From DAOUAM01 sp034433305 (GTDB lineage: Bacteria; Chloroflexota; Dehalococcoidia; Lucifugimonadales; DAOUAM01): a stretch of 64,000 nt of DNA. The notes beneath the pieces were generated by a model that ran no database searches, was not told where the DNA came from, and saw only the letters and a program-made list of their open reading frames with translations. The stretch spans positions 24,330-88,329 of the forward strand of contig DAOUAM010000025.1 in assembly GCA_034433305.1 (NCBI GenBank), given 5' to 3'. Within the stretch, counting starts at the first letter, position 1. Each line of letters opens with the position of its first letter. Positions 43,834 to 51,536 of this stretch are shown here, in pieces. Made by a program: the position numbers and the translations under genes.

Positions 43834-45747
43834 CTACTGGCACGTGGCCCTGTACACCACAGGCTCCGACCTCATGGCCACAGGTTCCAGCACCTCCAGC
43901 ACCATCCGTCCCTCTACCGCTATGAATGGCGGCACTGGTAAGCTCAGGGGCCACGAGACATCCTGAGATGTAACGCCAGCTTCGAAGACGGCCTTCTGTG
44001 GCTCCGAGGCTGCGCCATCAGAGTTTACCCAGCGATAGGTCACTGTCCCGGCCACGCCGTTGGTCTCTATGACGCCGTGGAACAAGAACACTGCCGGCGT
44101 GAAGCACCGGGCCCTTATCTCCTGCGACTCCACGGAGGCCCGCACGCTGGTGACAGCCAATTGCTGAATTGCTACGGGCGTAAGCGGGACCACTATGATG
44201 GGAGTCACCAGGATGTCAGGCGGCGTGATCCGGCAGGCGAAGTTGGCGACCAGCGCTGTATCGCTCTCAATCTTGAAGGTGAACTTGGGTTCGCTACTGG
44301 CCAGGTCGCCCGTCCATCCGGTGAAGGTACAGCCGCGAGGGGCCTCGGCGCTCAGGGTGATGGGCGTCCCGTGGGCATAGCTTCCGGCCCGGTCGGAGGG
44401 CGGGTCCACGAAAACGCTGCCGACGTTGTCGGGGCTGGTCGTCACCTTGAGGCTCCAGCGTGGCAGGGGAGTGGGCGTCACCGTGGGCGCTGGCGTCGCC
44501 GTGGCCGTGGGCGCGGGTGTCCTGGTGGGCACGAGGGTAGCCGTTGGCGTGCTGACCACGGGCGTGGGCGTCGGCTGCGGGCTGAAGCTCACCTGTAGCT
44601 CTCCGGAGGTGGCGGAGTCGGTCTCGTTGGTCAGCCGCACGCGCAGCGAATGCCCCGCGTACGCCTGGGCGATGGGCACGGCAAACTCCTCCTCAGGAGC
44701 GGTCATCTCCTTTTCAAAGAGCAGCGTGGGCAGCCCCGCGCGCGCCAGCCCTTCCAGGAAGGCCGGGCTGATCTCGGCAACCTCCAGCAGCACCCTGAGA
44801 CCGTTGCCCGTGACGTTCCACCTGACCTTCATGACCACAAGGCCCGGCTCGTTGACCACAACCTCGAAGCTGCGCTCCACCCTGGGCTGCAAATCAAATC
44901 TGGCTACCAGCGGCTCCCTGAGGCTGATGGAAACAGGGATGGTGGTAACCGCTGGCAGAACAGTCCGCGTGGCGGTGGGTGTGGGCTGTGGCGCACCCTC
45001 GCCCCCGCCTGAAAGCAGCACCACCAGGGCAACTATGGCAACCAGGGCTACCACACACCCGGCAGCGACAGGGATGGCCCACCTGGGCAGGCGCGGCGTG
45101 GCCTCAAGCTCCCCGTAGAGCGCGGACTCCTGCGCCGTGCCCTGGGCCGGGTAGGCCGTGAAGGTAAGGGAGTACTTCCTGGGCTGCCCTCGCCACGGCC
45201 TGACGCCCGGCTCGACGGTCACCTTCACGTCCAGCTTCTGCCCTGGGGCCACCCTGGGCCGGCGAGGTTCGAAGGAGAAGCGGCACAGCCCCTCGGGGTC
45301 GCTGCCTTCCAGGCCGATGCTCAGCTCGGCGTTGCCTTCGTTGGTGATGCCCAGGGTGAAGCTGCCCACGGCCCCCGCTACCTTCTGGGGACGCAGTGAC
45401 ATCTCGTAGGAGTAAAAGGGCAGGACTTCCAGGCTGCCCTCCACTGTGGTCTCCTGGGACGGGCCTTTGCGGGAGGACACCCTGACCTTGAAAGGATAGG
45501 CGCCAGCCAGGGCAGCGCTGCTCCTGGGCACGCTTATGGACAGGACGCTGGTAGCTGAATCGCCGGGGAAAAGGGACGCGCTGCTGCTGGAGAGCTTGAA
45601 CCAGGACTGGTCCAGGCCCAGCACCTCCAGGGTAAACACGTCCACCACGGTGCTGGCGTTCTGGAAGGTGACCTCCGCCTGTGTGGCATCTCCCGGCGCA
45701 AGCTGGAGGCGGTCAGGGGTCAGGGTAACGCGAATGAAATCTGCCAT
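43834..45747 (-). CDS. Membrane protein with Ig-like domains, P/T-rich stalk and InlB-like repeat
   Basis: 637 residues. Residues 1 to about 220 are two beta-rich Ig-like modules (FQNASTVVDVFTLEV; TLGITNEGNAELSI), then one strong helix IPVAAGCVVALVAIVALVVL near residue 235. After it come a further beta domain, a Pro/Thr stalk (TPTATLVPTRTPAPTATATP), an InlB-type module WTGDLASSEPKFTFKIESD and a final beta domain. No signal peptide, so the first Ig modules may be cytoplasmic, an odd topology. Possibly an envelope adhesin or sensor. Family of the whole unknown. Confidence 0.7.
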   Translation of the reverse strand: MADFIRVTLTPDRLQLAPGDATQAEVTFQNASTVVDVFTLEVLGLDQSWFKLSSSSASLFPGDSATSVLSISVPRSSAALAGAYPFKVRVSSRKGPSQETTVEGSLEVLPFYSYEMSLRPQKVAGAVGSFTLGITNEGNAELSIGLEGSDPEGLCRFSFEPRRPRVAPGQKLDVKVTVEPGVRPWRGQPRKYSLTFTAYPAQGTAQESALYGELEATPRLPRWAIPVAAGCVVALVAIVALVVLLSGGGEGAPQPTPTATRTVLPAVTTIPVSISLREPLVARFDLQPRVERSFEVVVNEPGLVVMKVRWNVTGNGLRVLLEVAEISPAFLEGLARAGLPTLLFEKEMTAPEEEFAVPIAQAYAGHSLRVRLTNETDSATSGELQVSFSPQPTPTPVVSTPTATLVPTRTPAPTATATPAPTVTPTPLPRWSLKVTTSPDNVGSVFVDPPSDRAGSYAHGTPITLSAEAPRGCTFTGWTGDLASSEPKFTFKIESDTALVANFACRITPPDILVTPIIVVPLTPVAIQQLAVTSVRASVESQEIRARCFTPAVFLFHGVIETNGVAGTVTYRWVNSDGAASEPQKAVFEAGVTSQDVSWPLSLPVPPFIAVEGRMVLEVLEPVAMRSEPVVYRATCQ

Positions 45748-46181
45748 GTTCAGGTTGAAGGCCCCCTTCTATGGCCGCCAGTATAGCGGCCTCGCCGTGA
45801 ATCGTCGCGTTGGCAAGGAATATACACCAACGCTCAGCGTTGCTTCAATGGTGCCTTTACCCGTCAGTTCCTTCATCTACCTGTTTTGCGGCCAGGAATG
45901 CCACTATTTCTGAACGCAGGGCTGCCACATGGCTGATGTGGGGACAGGCCCCAGTCCCGCTCCCTCGGCCTATGGGCGCTGTGCCACAGGGCGCCATCAG
46001 GCAAGAATTGGACATTCCCCCTGGCAGCCGGCCCGGGAGGAACAATGCATGGACTGCGCCCATACGCCCGATTACCGGCCACAAACACTGCCTGGCGGTG
46101 GTACTGCCATGCTGGCCCGTGCTAGAATATAACCGCTCGCTGGAGCGTGCTTGCAGTCCGAGACGCTATGGGAGTAGAGCT
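45748..46181. other. 434-base divergent intergenic region
   Basis: Between the Ig-like membrane protein (minus) and cysteine desulfurase (plus). No convincing gene. Contains a short palindrome CAACGCT-c-AGCGTTG (45828-45842) and the -10 element at 46120. Frames here are in GC-rich DNA without ribosome sites. Confidence 0.55.
46120..46128 (+). promoter_or_regulatory. Probable promoter -10 of cysteine desulfurase gene
   Basis: Extended -10 TG-C-TAGAAT, 54 bases before the ATG at 46182. No clear -35. Local AT-rich tract ATATAA follows. Confidence 0.4.
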
Positions 46182-47375
46182 ATGACCACACCTGGCAAGA
46201 TGATCTACATGGACCACGCCGCGACTACTCCGGTGCGTCCGGAAGTCCTGGAGGCCATGCTCCCATATTTCAGCACCAGCTTCGGGAATCCCTCCAGCAT
46301 CTACACGCTGGCGCAGGAGGCCCGCAAGGCGGTGGACGAGGCCCGCGAGACGGTGGCGCGTGTCCTGGGCGCCCGCATCAGCGAGGTCGTTTTCACCAGC
46401 GGCGGCACAGAGTCCGACAACACCGCCCTCAAGGGCGCGGCCTTCGCCCTTCGCCACACGGGCAACCACATCATCACCTCCAGCATCGAGCACCACGCGG
46501 TGCTGCACACCTGCCATCAGCTTGAGCAGTTCGGCTTCGAGGTCACCTGCCTGCCCGTGGACCAGTACGGGCTGGTGGACCCGGACGATGTAGGCCGCGC
46601 CATAACCGACAGGACCGTGCTGGTCAGCATCATGCTGGCCAACAATGAGATTGGCACCATAGAACCGGTGCCAGAAATCGCTCGTATGGTAAAGCAAGAG
46701 GCCCAGCGGCGTGGCCGCACCATCGTCATGCACACCGACGCGGTCCAGGCCGCGGGCTTCCTGGACCTGGATGTGAAGAAGCTGGGCGTGGACATGCTGA
46801 GCCTTTCGGCCCACAAGTTCCACGGCCCCAAGGGAGTGGGCGTGCTGTACATCCGTCGTGGCACGCCCTTCGAGCCGCAGCAGGTGGGCGGCGGCCAGGA
46901 GCGGCAGCGCCGGTCGGGGACCGAGAACACGCCGGGCATTGTGGGCACGGCGGCGGCCCTGAGGCTGGCGGCGGAAGAGCGGGAGTGGCTCAACGAGCAT
47001 TGCAGGCGCCTGCGGGACAGGACCATCGCGGGCATCCAGGCCAGGGTGGACAGGGTGTACCTCAACGGCCATCCCACGCAGAGGCTTGCCAACAACGTCA
47101 ACTTCTCCTTCGAGGCGGTGGAGGGCGAGCCTATCCTGCTGGGGCTGGACTTCGCGGGCATCTGCGCCTCCAGCGGCAGCGCCTGCTCCTCGGCCTCCCT
47201 GGAGCCATCCCATGTGCTGGTGGCCATCGGCAGGCCCGCCGACATAGCCCAGGGCAGCCTGCGCATCACCCTGGGCCGGGACAACACCGACGAGGACGTG
47301 GACTACCTGCTGTCGGTCCTGCCCGGCCTGGTGCAGAAGCTCAGGGCCATGCCCTCGCTCTCGGCCGTCCAGTAG
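46182..47375 (+). CDS. iscS: Cysteine desulfurase (NifS/IscS family)
   Basis: 397 residues from ATG 46182 (GGAG seven bases upstream); the longer frame from 45810 has no ribosome site. PLP Lys212 in SAHKFHGPKGVG, His104/105 in SSIEHHAV, active Cys335 in ASSGSACSSASLEP, and MIYMDHAATTPVRPEVLEAM at the start. It removes sulfur from cysteine for Fe-S clusters, thio-tRNA and cofactor synthesis. No iscU or mnmA is adjacent, so it stands alone. Confidence 0.93.
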   Translation: MTTPGKMIYMDHAATTPVRPEVLEAMLPYFSTSFGNPSSIYTLAQEARKAVDEARETVARVLGARISEVVFTSGGTESDNTALKGAAFALRHTGNHIITSSIEHHAVLHTCHQLEQFGFEVTCLPVDQYGLVDPDDVGRAITDRTVLVSIMLANNEIGTIEPVPEIARMVKQEAQRRGRTIVMHTDAVQAAGFLDLDVKKLGVDMLSLSAHKFHGPKGVGVLYIRRGTPFEPQQVGGGQERQRRSGTENTPGIVGTAAALRLAAEEREWLNEHCRRLRDRTIAGIQARVDRVYLNGHPTQRLANNVNFSFEAVEGEPILLGLDFAGICASSGSACSSASLEPSHVLVAIGRPADIAQGSLRITLGRDNTDEDVDYLLSVLPGLVQKLRAMPSLSAVQ

Positions 47376-47405
47376 TAGCCCCCAATCTCTGGCCCTGGTA
47401 GAGCA

Positions 47406-48041
47406 ATGGCAGCACCACCTAAAGCAACCTTCAGAAGACGAGGCCGGTCAAAGGCAGCCTTGGACGTTGGGCTGGCGCTCCTGGTGGGAGCGCTGGCCGT
47501 GGCCCTTATCATCGCCGGCCTGGTAGCCTGGTTCGTGTTCAAGCTAGTGACCGACGACGGGCCGCAGTACACGGTCGTCGAGGGTCGCAGCCTGCAGCTT
47601 TACTTCCCCAGGCCCGAACTCCTGGAGGAGGTGGCCTTCGTGGACGGCGATGGCCAGTTCCGCATCATCCGGCCTTCCCAGCCCAACCGGCGGCTGGCGG
47701 CGGTGAACGTCACCATCGTGAACAGGACCAGTACCATCGTGCCCATGTTCATTGACACACGGGCCGCACAGCTAGGGGACAGGCGCGGCGAGCGCATCTG
47801 GGTCATGGACCCCTTCCAGGCGGCGCAATCGGCCCAGCCGGGCCAGTCCGACCAGTGCAGCGTGTCCAGGGACACCGGCCTGATGCAGTGCAAGTACACG
47901 CCTTTCCTGTGGGGCAAGGTGGACCTGGTCAAGGACTACCAGATCAGCGGCTGGATGCTCTTCGAGATACCCAGGGACCTGAAGCTGGATGCCCTGTGGT
48001 GGAACGAGGCCGACGACATCGTCGCCAGCTTCACGTTCTAG
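47406..48041 (+). CDS. Hypothetical membrane-anchored protein with extracytoplasmic domain
   Basis: 211 residues. A basic N-terminus (RRRGRSK), one strong helix LDVGLALLVGALAVALIIAG, then a beta-rich domain (LAAVNVTIVNRTSTIVPMFI) with two Cys (DQCSVS, LMQCKY) that could form a disulfide. The domain resembles DUF4352-type secreted beta sandwiches by composition only. 30 bases after cysteine desulfurase. Function unknown. Confidence 0.65.
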   Translation: MAAPPKATFRRRGRSKAALDVGLALLVGALAVALIIAGLVAWFVFKLVTDDGPQYTVVEGRSLQLYFPRPELLEEVAFVDGDGQFRIIRPSQPNRRLAAVNVTIVNRTSTIVPMFIDTRAAQLGDRRGERIWVMDPFQAAQSAQPGQSDQCSVSRDTGLMQCKYTPFLWGKVDLVKDYQISGWMLFEIPRDLKLDALWWNEADDIVASFTF

Positions 48042-48138
48042 CTCCAGAATCCCCCGCACCGAGGGCGCATCCAATTTGTTAGAGGTAGCACGACCGCTGC
48101 CTGGCCCATACGGCCAAACGATACTCTGGGAGGAATAA

Positions 48139-48465
48139 ATGGCTCACCCCATAGATGTGACTGACGACACCTTTGAGACTGAAGTCCTGCAGGCGGACAT
48201 GCCCGTGCTGGTGGATTTCTGGGCCGAGTGGTGCGCGCCGTGCAAGATGATTGCGCCCATAGTGGAAGACCTGGCCAGCGAGTTCCAGGGACAGGTCAAG
48301 TTCGCAAAGCTTGACGTGGACAGCAACCCCAGGATGCCCACCATCTACGGCGTCCGGGGCATTCCAACGCTGCTGGTCTTCAAGAACGGCAGCCCCGTTG
48401 CCCAGATAGTGGGCGCCGTGCCCAAGTCCATCCTCAAGAAGCGCCTCCAGGAGGCCATAGCCTAG
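48139..48465 (+). CDS. trxA: Thioredoxin
   Basis: 108 residues, normal length, with VLVDFWAEWCAPCKMIAPIV (active site W-C-A-P-C-K at 31-36) and the cis-Pro in YGVRGIPTLLVFKNG. Cytoplasmic protein disulfide reductase. GGGAGGAATAA lies before ATG 48139. The partner reductase is not in the window. Confidence 0.95.
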   Translation: MAHPIDVTDDTFETEVLQADMPVLVDFWAEWCAPCKMIAPIVEDLASEFQGQVKFAKLDVDSNPRMPTIYGVRGIPTLLVFKNGSPVAQIVGAVPKSILKKRLQEAIA

Positions 48466-48500
48466 CGCGCCCCGCGCGGGACGAAGTCAAAGGCCTACGA

Positions 48501-48539
48501 ACCACAGGCCCCTGAGCAATTCGCTCAGGGGCCTGTGGT
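48501..48539. terminator. Perfect 17-bp hairpin after trxA
   Basis: ACCACAGGCCCCTGAGC (48501-48517) and GCTCAGGGGCCTGTGGT (48523-48539) around loop AATTC. Sits between trxA (plus) and the converging tiny membrane-protein gene (minus). No T-run, but position and strength fit a bidirectional terminator. Confidence 0.55.
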
Positions 48540-48567
48540 GAGTGGCCCAGGCCAGACAGGAGGCGGA

Positions 48568-48738
48568 TTACCTGGCGGTAGTGCCGTCGGAGACCAGCAC
48601 GCGCTCCTCTTCCAGGGCTATCTGCTCCCCCTCCTCCGCATGCTGCCGCTTCCTGTCAGCCACGAGCTTGGCTACGATAGCAGCCAGCGCCACGCCGGCG
48701 GCTACTCCCGCTAGCAGTGCAACTCGCTTCGAAACCAT
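48568..48738 (-). CDS. Small single-helix membrane protein
   Basis: 56 residues from ATG 48738, with AGGAGAGGAGG just upstream; an earlier start is unsupported. MVSKRVALLAGVAAGVALAA is a single membrane helix, then a charged tail DRKRQHAEEGEQIALEEE. No family recognised. Its strong ribosome site and own hairpin boundary suggest it is expressed. Confidence 0.6.
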   Translation of the reverse strand: MVSKRVALLAGVAAGVALAAIVAKLVADRKRQHAEEGEQIALEEERVLVSDGTTAR

Positions 48739-48920
48739 GAGTCCTCCTCTCCTTGAACTCAACCCTTGTCCCGGAACAGGAATAGTCCACTGTATATATA
48801 ACGTACAACCACTCCCCAAGTCAGATTCTAGTCCATTTGCCGTGAGGAAAGCATGAAGACCGAGCAGGCCCCAGGGACCTTCAAGTCCACTGGCACAGGC
48901 AGCGAAGGAGGTACGGCACC

Positions 48921-49445
48921 ATGGAAGTCCGCAGCCTGACAGAGGCCGACGCCAGCGCGTTCCTGGCCCTCAGGCTTCGGGCGCTGCGGGAGCACCCCGA
49001 CGCCTTTGGCCCGGCCTACGAGGAGGAGTGCAGCACGCCAGTGGAGGCTATCGCGGAGCGGCTACGCCGCTACTCGCGGACAGGGGAGGGTTTTGTCCTG
49101 GGCGCCTGGGTTGATGGCACACTGGCGGGCATACTCTCTTTCCGACGTCACGAGGGCGTCAAGCGCAGGCACAAGGGGCACATTGGCAGCGTGTACGTGG
49201 TGCCTCAGGCACGCGGGCAGGGAATAGCCAGGGCGCTGCTGGCCGAGGCCATCCGACGGGCCAGGGCGCTGCCTGGCATGGAGCAGCTCCACCTGGAAGT
49301 AGCAAGCCACAACGCCTCGGCCAGGCAGCTTTACCTGTCCATGGGGTTCCAGGTGTACGGACTGGAGAGGCAGTCCCTCCGCGTGGACGGCAAGTACTTC
49401 GACGAGGAGCATATGGTGCTCTGGCTTGACGCGCCTGGCCCTTGA
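48921..49445 (+). CDS. GNAT family N-acetyltransferase
   Basis: 174 residues. MEVRSLTEADASAFLALRLR at the N-terminus, the acetyl-CoA loop VVPQARGQGIARALLAEAIR (R-x-x-G-x-A) and LHLEVASHNASARQLYLSMG toward the end are standard GNAT blocks. GGAGG precedes ATG 48921. Acceptor unknown; similar to RimI-like or antibiotic-type acetyltransferases. Confidence 0.88.
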   Translation: MEVRSLTEADASAFLALRLRALREHPDAFGPAYEEECSTPVEAIAERLRRYSRTGEGFVLGAWVDGTLAGILSFRRHEGVKRRHKGHIGSVYVVPQARGQGIARALLAEAIRRARALPGMEQLHLEVASHNASARQLYLSMGFQVYGLERQSLRVDGKYFDEEHMVLWLDAPGP

Positions 49446-49538
49446 GGGCGTGCCAAGGGCCACTTGACACGGAGGCGCCTGTAGCCTCATAGTATTGGCA
49501 TGTCAGATTTGGCCAGGCTAACTGGATGCGTGTGTTGT

Positions 49539-49575
49539 AGCGGTCCCATAGAGGGGGGACCGCTGTTCTTCTGTT
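49539..49575 (+). terminator. Hairpin with T-rich tail after the GNAT gene
   Basis: AGCGGTCCC (49539-49547) pairs with GGGACCGCT (49556-49564), followed by GTTCTTCTGTTTG. A plausible intrinsic terminator about 95 bases after the acetyltransferase stop. Confidence 0.55.
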
Positions 49576-49612
49576 TGTAGCCAGTCTGGCCGACAAATCG
49601 TCAGCCATAGCG

Positions 49613-49651
49613 AAGCCCCCCAGGCGTTGAGACCGCGGGGGCTTTTATTTT
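49613..49651 (+). terminator. Rho-independent terminator
   Basis: AAGCCCCC pairs with GGGGGCTT across a 16-base loop, followed by TTATTTTG. A classic GC stem plus T-run in plus orientation, 168 bases after the GNAT stop and 47 bases before the TauE start. Confidence 0.7.
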
Positions 49652-49697
49652 GCCCGCCGAGGTCTCCCTGAGGGGCGCTGGAAAGGTGGGCACGCCA

Positions 49698-50532
49698 ATG
49701 TGGCTGTGGAGCCTTGTAGTCCTGGCCGGCGCCGCCGGTCAGTTCCTGGATACCGTGGCTGGAATGGGCTTTGGCGCTCTGTCCAGCACCATCATGGTTG
49801 GTGGAGGGCTTGCGCCCTCCCTGGCCATAGGCACAGTCAACCTTGCCAAAGTGGGCAGCGGCCTGGCGTCGGGACTGTCCCACTGGCGTTTCGGCAACAT
49901 CCGCTGGCCCTGGGTGCTACCGATGGGCATCCCCGCCGTGGCCGGAGGAGTAGCCGGGGCGACCCTGGTGACCAGCCTGCCAGAGCAGGCCCTGGGCTAC
50001 ATCGTCTCGGGGGTGCTGCTGCTCATGGGCCTGCTGGTCCTGCGACGCTTCCTGTCCAGGTCGCTGCTGGCGTCCCCAGTGGGTGGCGGCAGCGATGACG
50101 TCGCTGTGGCGCGGCCCATGCCGCGAGGGTACGCCACCCCCCTGCCGCGCGGCAGGGCCGGGGCGTCCCTCTGGTTGGGCGCGGTGGGACTCATCAGCGG
50201 CCTGCTCAATGGCCTGAGCGGGGCCTTTGGCCCGTTTGCTACATCGGCCATCCTGCTCAAGCAGGGCGGACATCCCCGCTTCGGCCATAGGCACAGTCAA
50301 CTTCGTGGAGTTTTTCGTCGCCGGCGCGGTCTCCGTGACCATCCTGGCGCGGGTCCAGTGGAACAGCTCGCAGTGGGCGCTTCCCCTGGCCCTGGTGGCT
50401 GGCAGTCTCGTCACCGCGCCGCTGGGCGCCCGGCTCAGCCGACACCTGCCGCCGAGAGTGGCCGGCGTGGCCGTGGGAGTCTGCCTGGTGGGGCTGAACA
50501 TCTGGGGCCTCGCGGCCATGCTCCTGAAGTAA
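49698..50532 (+). pseudogene. TauE/SafE-type permease interrupted by a frameshift
   Basis: The frame from ATG 49698 (MWLWSLVVLAGAAGQFLDTV) encodes membrane helices and AIGTVNLAKVGSG up to about 50270; the rest of the protein is in the +1 frame (AIGTVNFVEFFVAGAVSV to LNIWGLAAMLLK, ending 50532). One extra base around 50276-50286 restores a single protein of about 278 residues with the two internal repeats typical of TauE/SafE anion exporters. Either a real inactivating frameshift or a sequencing/assembly error. Confidence 0.75.
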
Positions 50533-50652
50533 GACGGCGCCAGAGCGGACACACTACCATTGCCGTGGCGCCTGATATATACTTTCTGGTGGCCCACGGC
50601 TGACGTGCCGGCACCGTGAGGCGTAGCCGGCCACGGACAGCACCTCCGCGGC

Positions 50653-50751
50653 GCGGGAGCGAATGGGTCCTGGTGGGCTTCGCGGACTTCAAATCCGTTG
50701 GCCCCGGCCCCGCGGTCGGGGCGGTGGGTTCGACTCCCTCTCGCTCCCGCC
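50653..50751 (+). tRNA. selC: tRNA-Sec (anticodon TCA)
   Basis: 99 nt. The 8-base acceptor arm GCGGGAGC (50653-50660) pairs with GCTCCCGC (50743-50750). Anticodon loop CTTCAAA at 50687-50693 gives TCA, with stem CGGA/TCCG; a long variable arm GCCCCG/CGGGGC and the T-loop TTCGACT follow. It matches bacterial selenocysteine tRNA in arm lengths (8 plus 5). CCA is not encoded (CAG follows). It decodes UGA with SelB and a SECIS element. No selA, selB or selenoprotein gene is within the window. Confidence 0.93.
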
Positions 50752-50808
50752 AGTCGCCACGCGGCGTAAGGCCCCGGGCCTGGCCGGCTTCTATCGCCTC
50801 CTGATGGG

Positions 50809-50855
50809 CCGCACAGGGATGTCTCTACCATGATGTCTCTACCATCCCTGTGCGG
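50809..50855. repeat. 13-bp inverted repeat enclosing a short direct repeat
   Basis: CCGCACAGGGATG (50809-50821) pairs exactly with CATCCCTGTGCGG (50843-50855). Its loop holds ATGTCTCTACCATG, which recurs as ATGTCTCTACCATC. It sits between the two tRNA-Sec-like sequences; possibly a transcription terminator for selC or a mobile hairpin. Confidence 0.65.
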
Positions 50856-50863
50856 CTGGACAG

Positions 50864-50958
50864 ATGGCCCGTTGTGCCTGTGACAATGGCCTGAGGGCTT
50901 CAAACCCGTCGGCCCGCGCCCTGCGTCCAGGTAGTGGGGCGGACTCCCTAGAGGCCCT
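50864..50958 (+). other. Degenerate tRNA-Sec-like sequence
   Basis: An anticodon-like loop CTTCAAA (50898-50904) with stem GGG/CCC is followed, 36 bases on, by GTGGG-GCGGACT-CCCTA, matching GTGGG-TTCGACT-CCCTC of the true selC (37 bases there). The intervening GTCGGCCC resembles GTTGGCCCC. The acceptor arm is not conserved (at most GGCC/GGCC). Probably a decayed duplicate of selC; it overlaps the last codons of the GYD-domain gene. Confidence 0.5.
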
Positions 50959-51238
50959 GGACGATGCGCCCCATCTCCTCCTCGCTGAAGGCCTTCAGCG
51001 TCGTCGTCCGGGCGTTGCCCTGCATGCCGATGGACAGAATGAGCCTGGTGGCCGTCTCGTCGTCGGGCGCCTCCACTATGGACACAATGTCATACTGGCC
51101 CAGAGTCCACCAGGTACCGATGTGCCTGCCTCCAGCGCGGGCAAGGGCTTCCTTGATAGCGCCGGCGCGCTTTACCGTATCCCGCACGTTGCGTATGCCC
51201 TGCTCGGTGAAGTTGACGAGGACGATGTAGGCTGGCAT
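50948..51238 (-). CDS. GYD domain protein
   Basis: 96 residues: MPAYIVLVNFTEQGIRNVRD and GGRHIGTWWTLGQYDIVSIV (the G-Y-D-type strand, here G-Q-Y-D) match the ferredoxin-like GYD family, whose members are small and of unknown function. The GGAGCGCC stretch precedes the start. Its stop lies inside the selC-like relic. Confidence 0.85.
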   Translation of the reverse strand: MPAYIVLVNFTEQGIRNVRDTVKRAGAIKEALARAGGRHIGTWWTLGQYDIVSIVEAPDDETATRLILSIGMQGNARTTTLKAFSEEEMGRIVQGL

Positions 51239-51536
51239 GGCGCTCCTCCGCTTCGAGACCCATCACCATCTGACCTGCCGTTGGCTGAAGTATAGGCGAG
51301 GGGTACCGGCAGGTCAAGTTTCCGCAAACGGGCGTGGAGCTGGCGTGACCGTCAGGGCCAGCGCCCATTCCACCAGCATGAGGATGTGCCTCGCGCCCGT
51401 TGGCATCTAAATTTGAAGTAAGGCCCGGCTGGCACGCCACGCTGCTGGAGTCGCCCATATTCCCGGCACAAACGTCTTTCCCACTTTGGGACTATATGCT
51501 ATCCTCACAACGATTACGCGTTGTGAGGGGTGTTGT
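51239..51536. other. 298-base region between GYD and nuclease-like genes
   Basis: No gene is visible. The right end holds the palindromic promoter region described separately; the rest (51239-51480) shows nothing distinct. Confidence 0.5.
51493..51528 (+). promoter_or_regulatory. Promoter with overlapping 10-bp palindrome
   Basis: TATATGCTATCCT (51493-51505) contains possible -10 hexamers TATGCT and TATCCT; no consensus -35. CCTCACAACG (51503-51512) pairs exactly with CGTTGTGAGG (51519-51528) around ATTACG, overlapping the -10 end and the transcription start, eight bases before the ATG. This fits an operator that blocks initiation, or an RNA hairpin over the ribosome site. Confidence 0.55.

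Noticed and set aside
45873..46088. Short minus-strand frames in the 45748-46181 gap
   Set aside because: Overlapping frames with no ribosome site and no recognisable composition.
49698..50532. TauE gene as a selenoprotein (in-frame TGA)
   Set aside because: The break is a frameshift, not a UGA; both halves continue in different frames.
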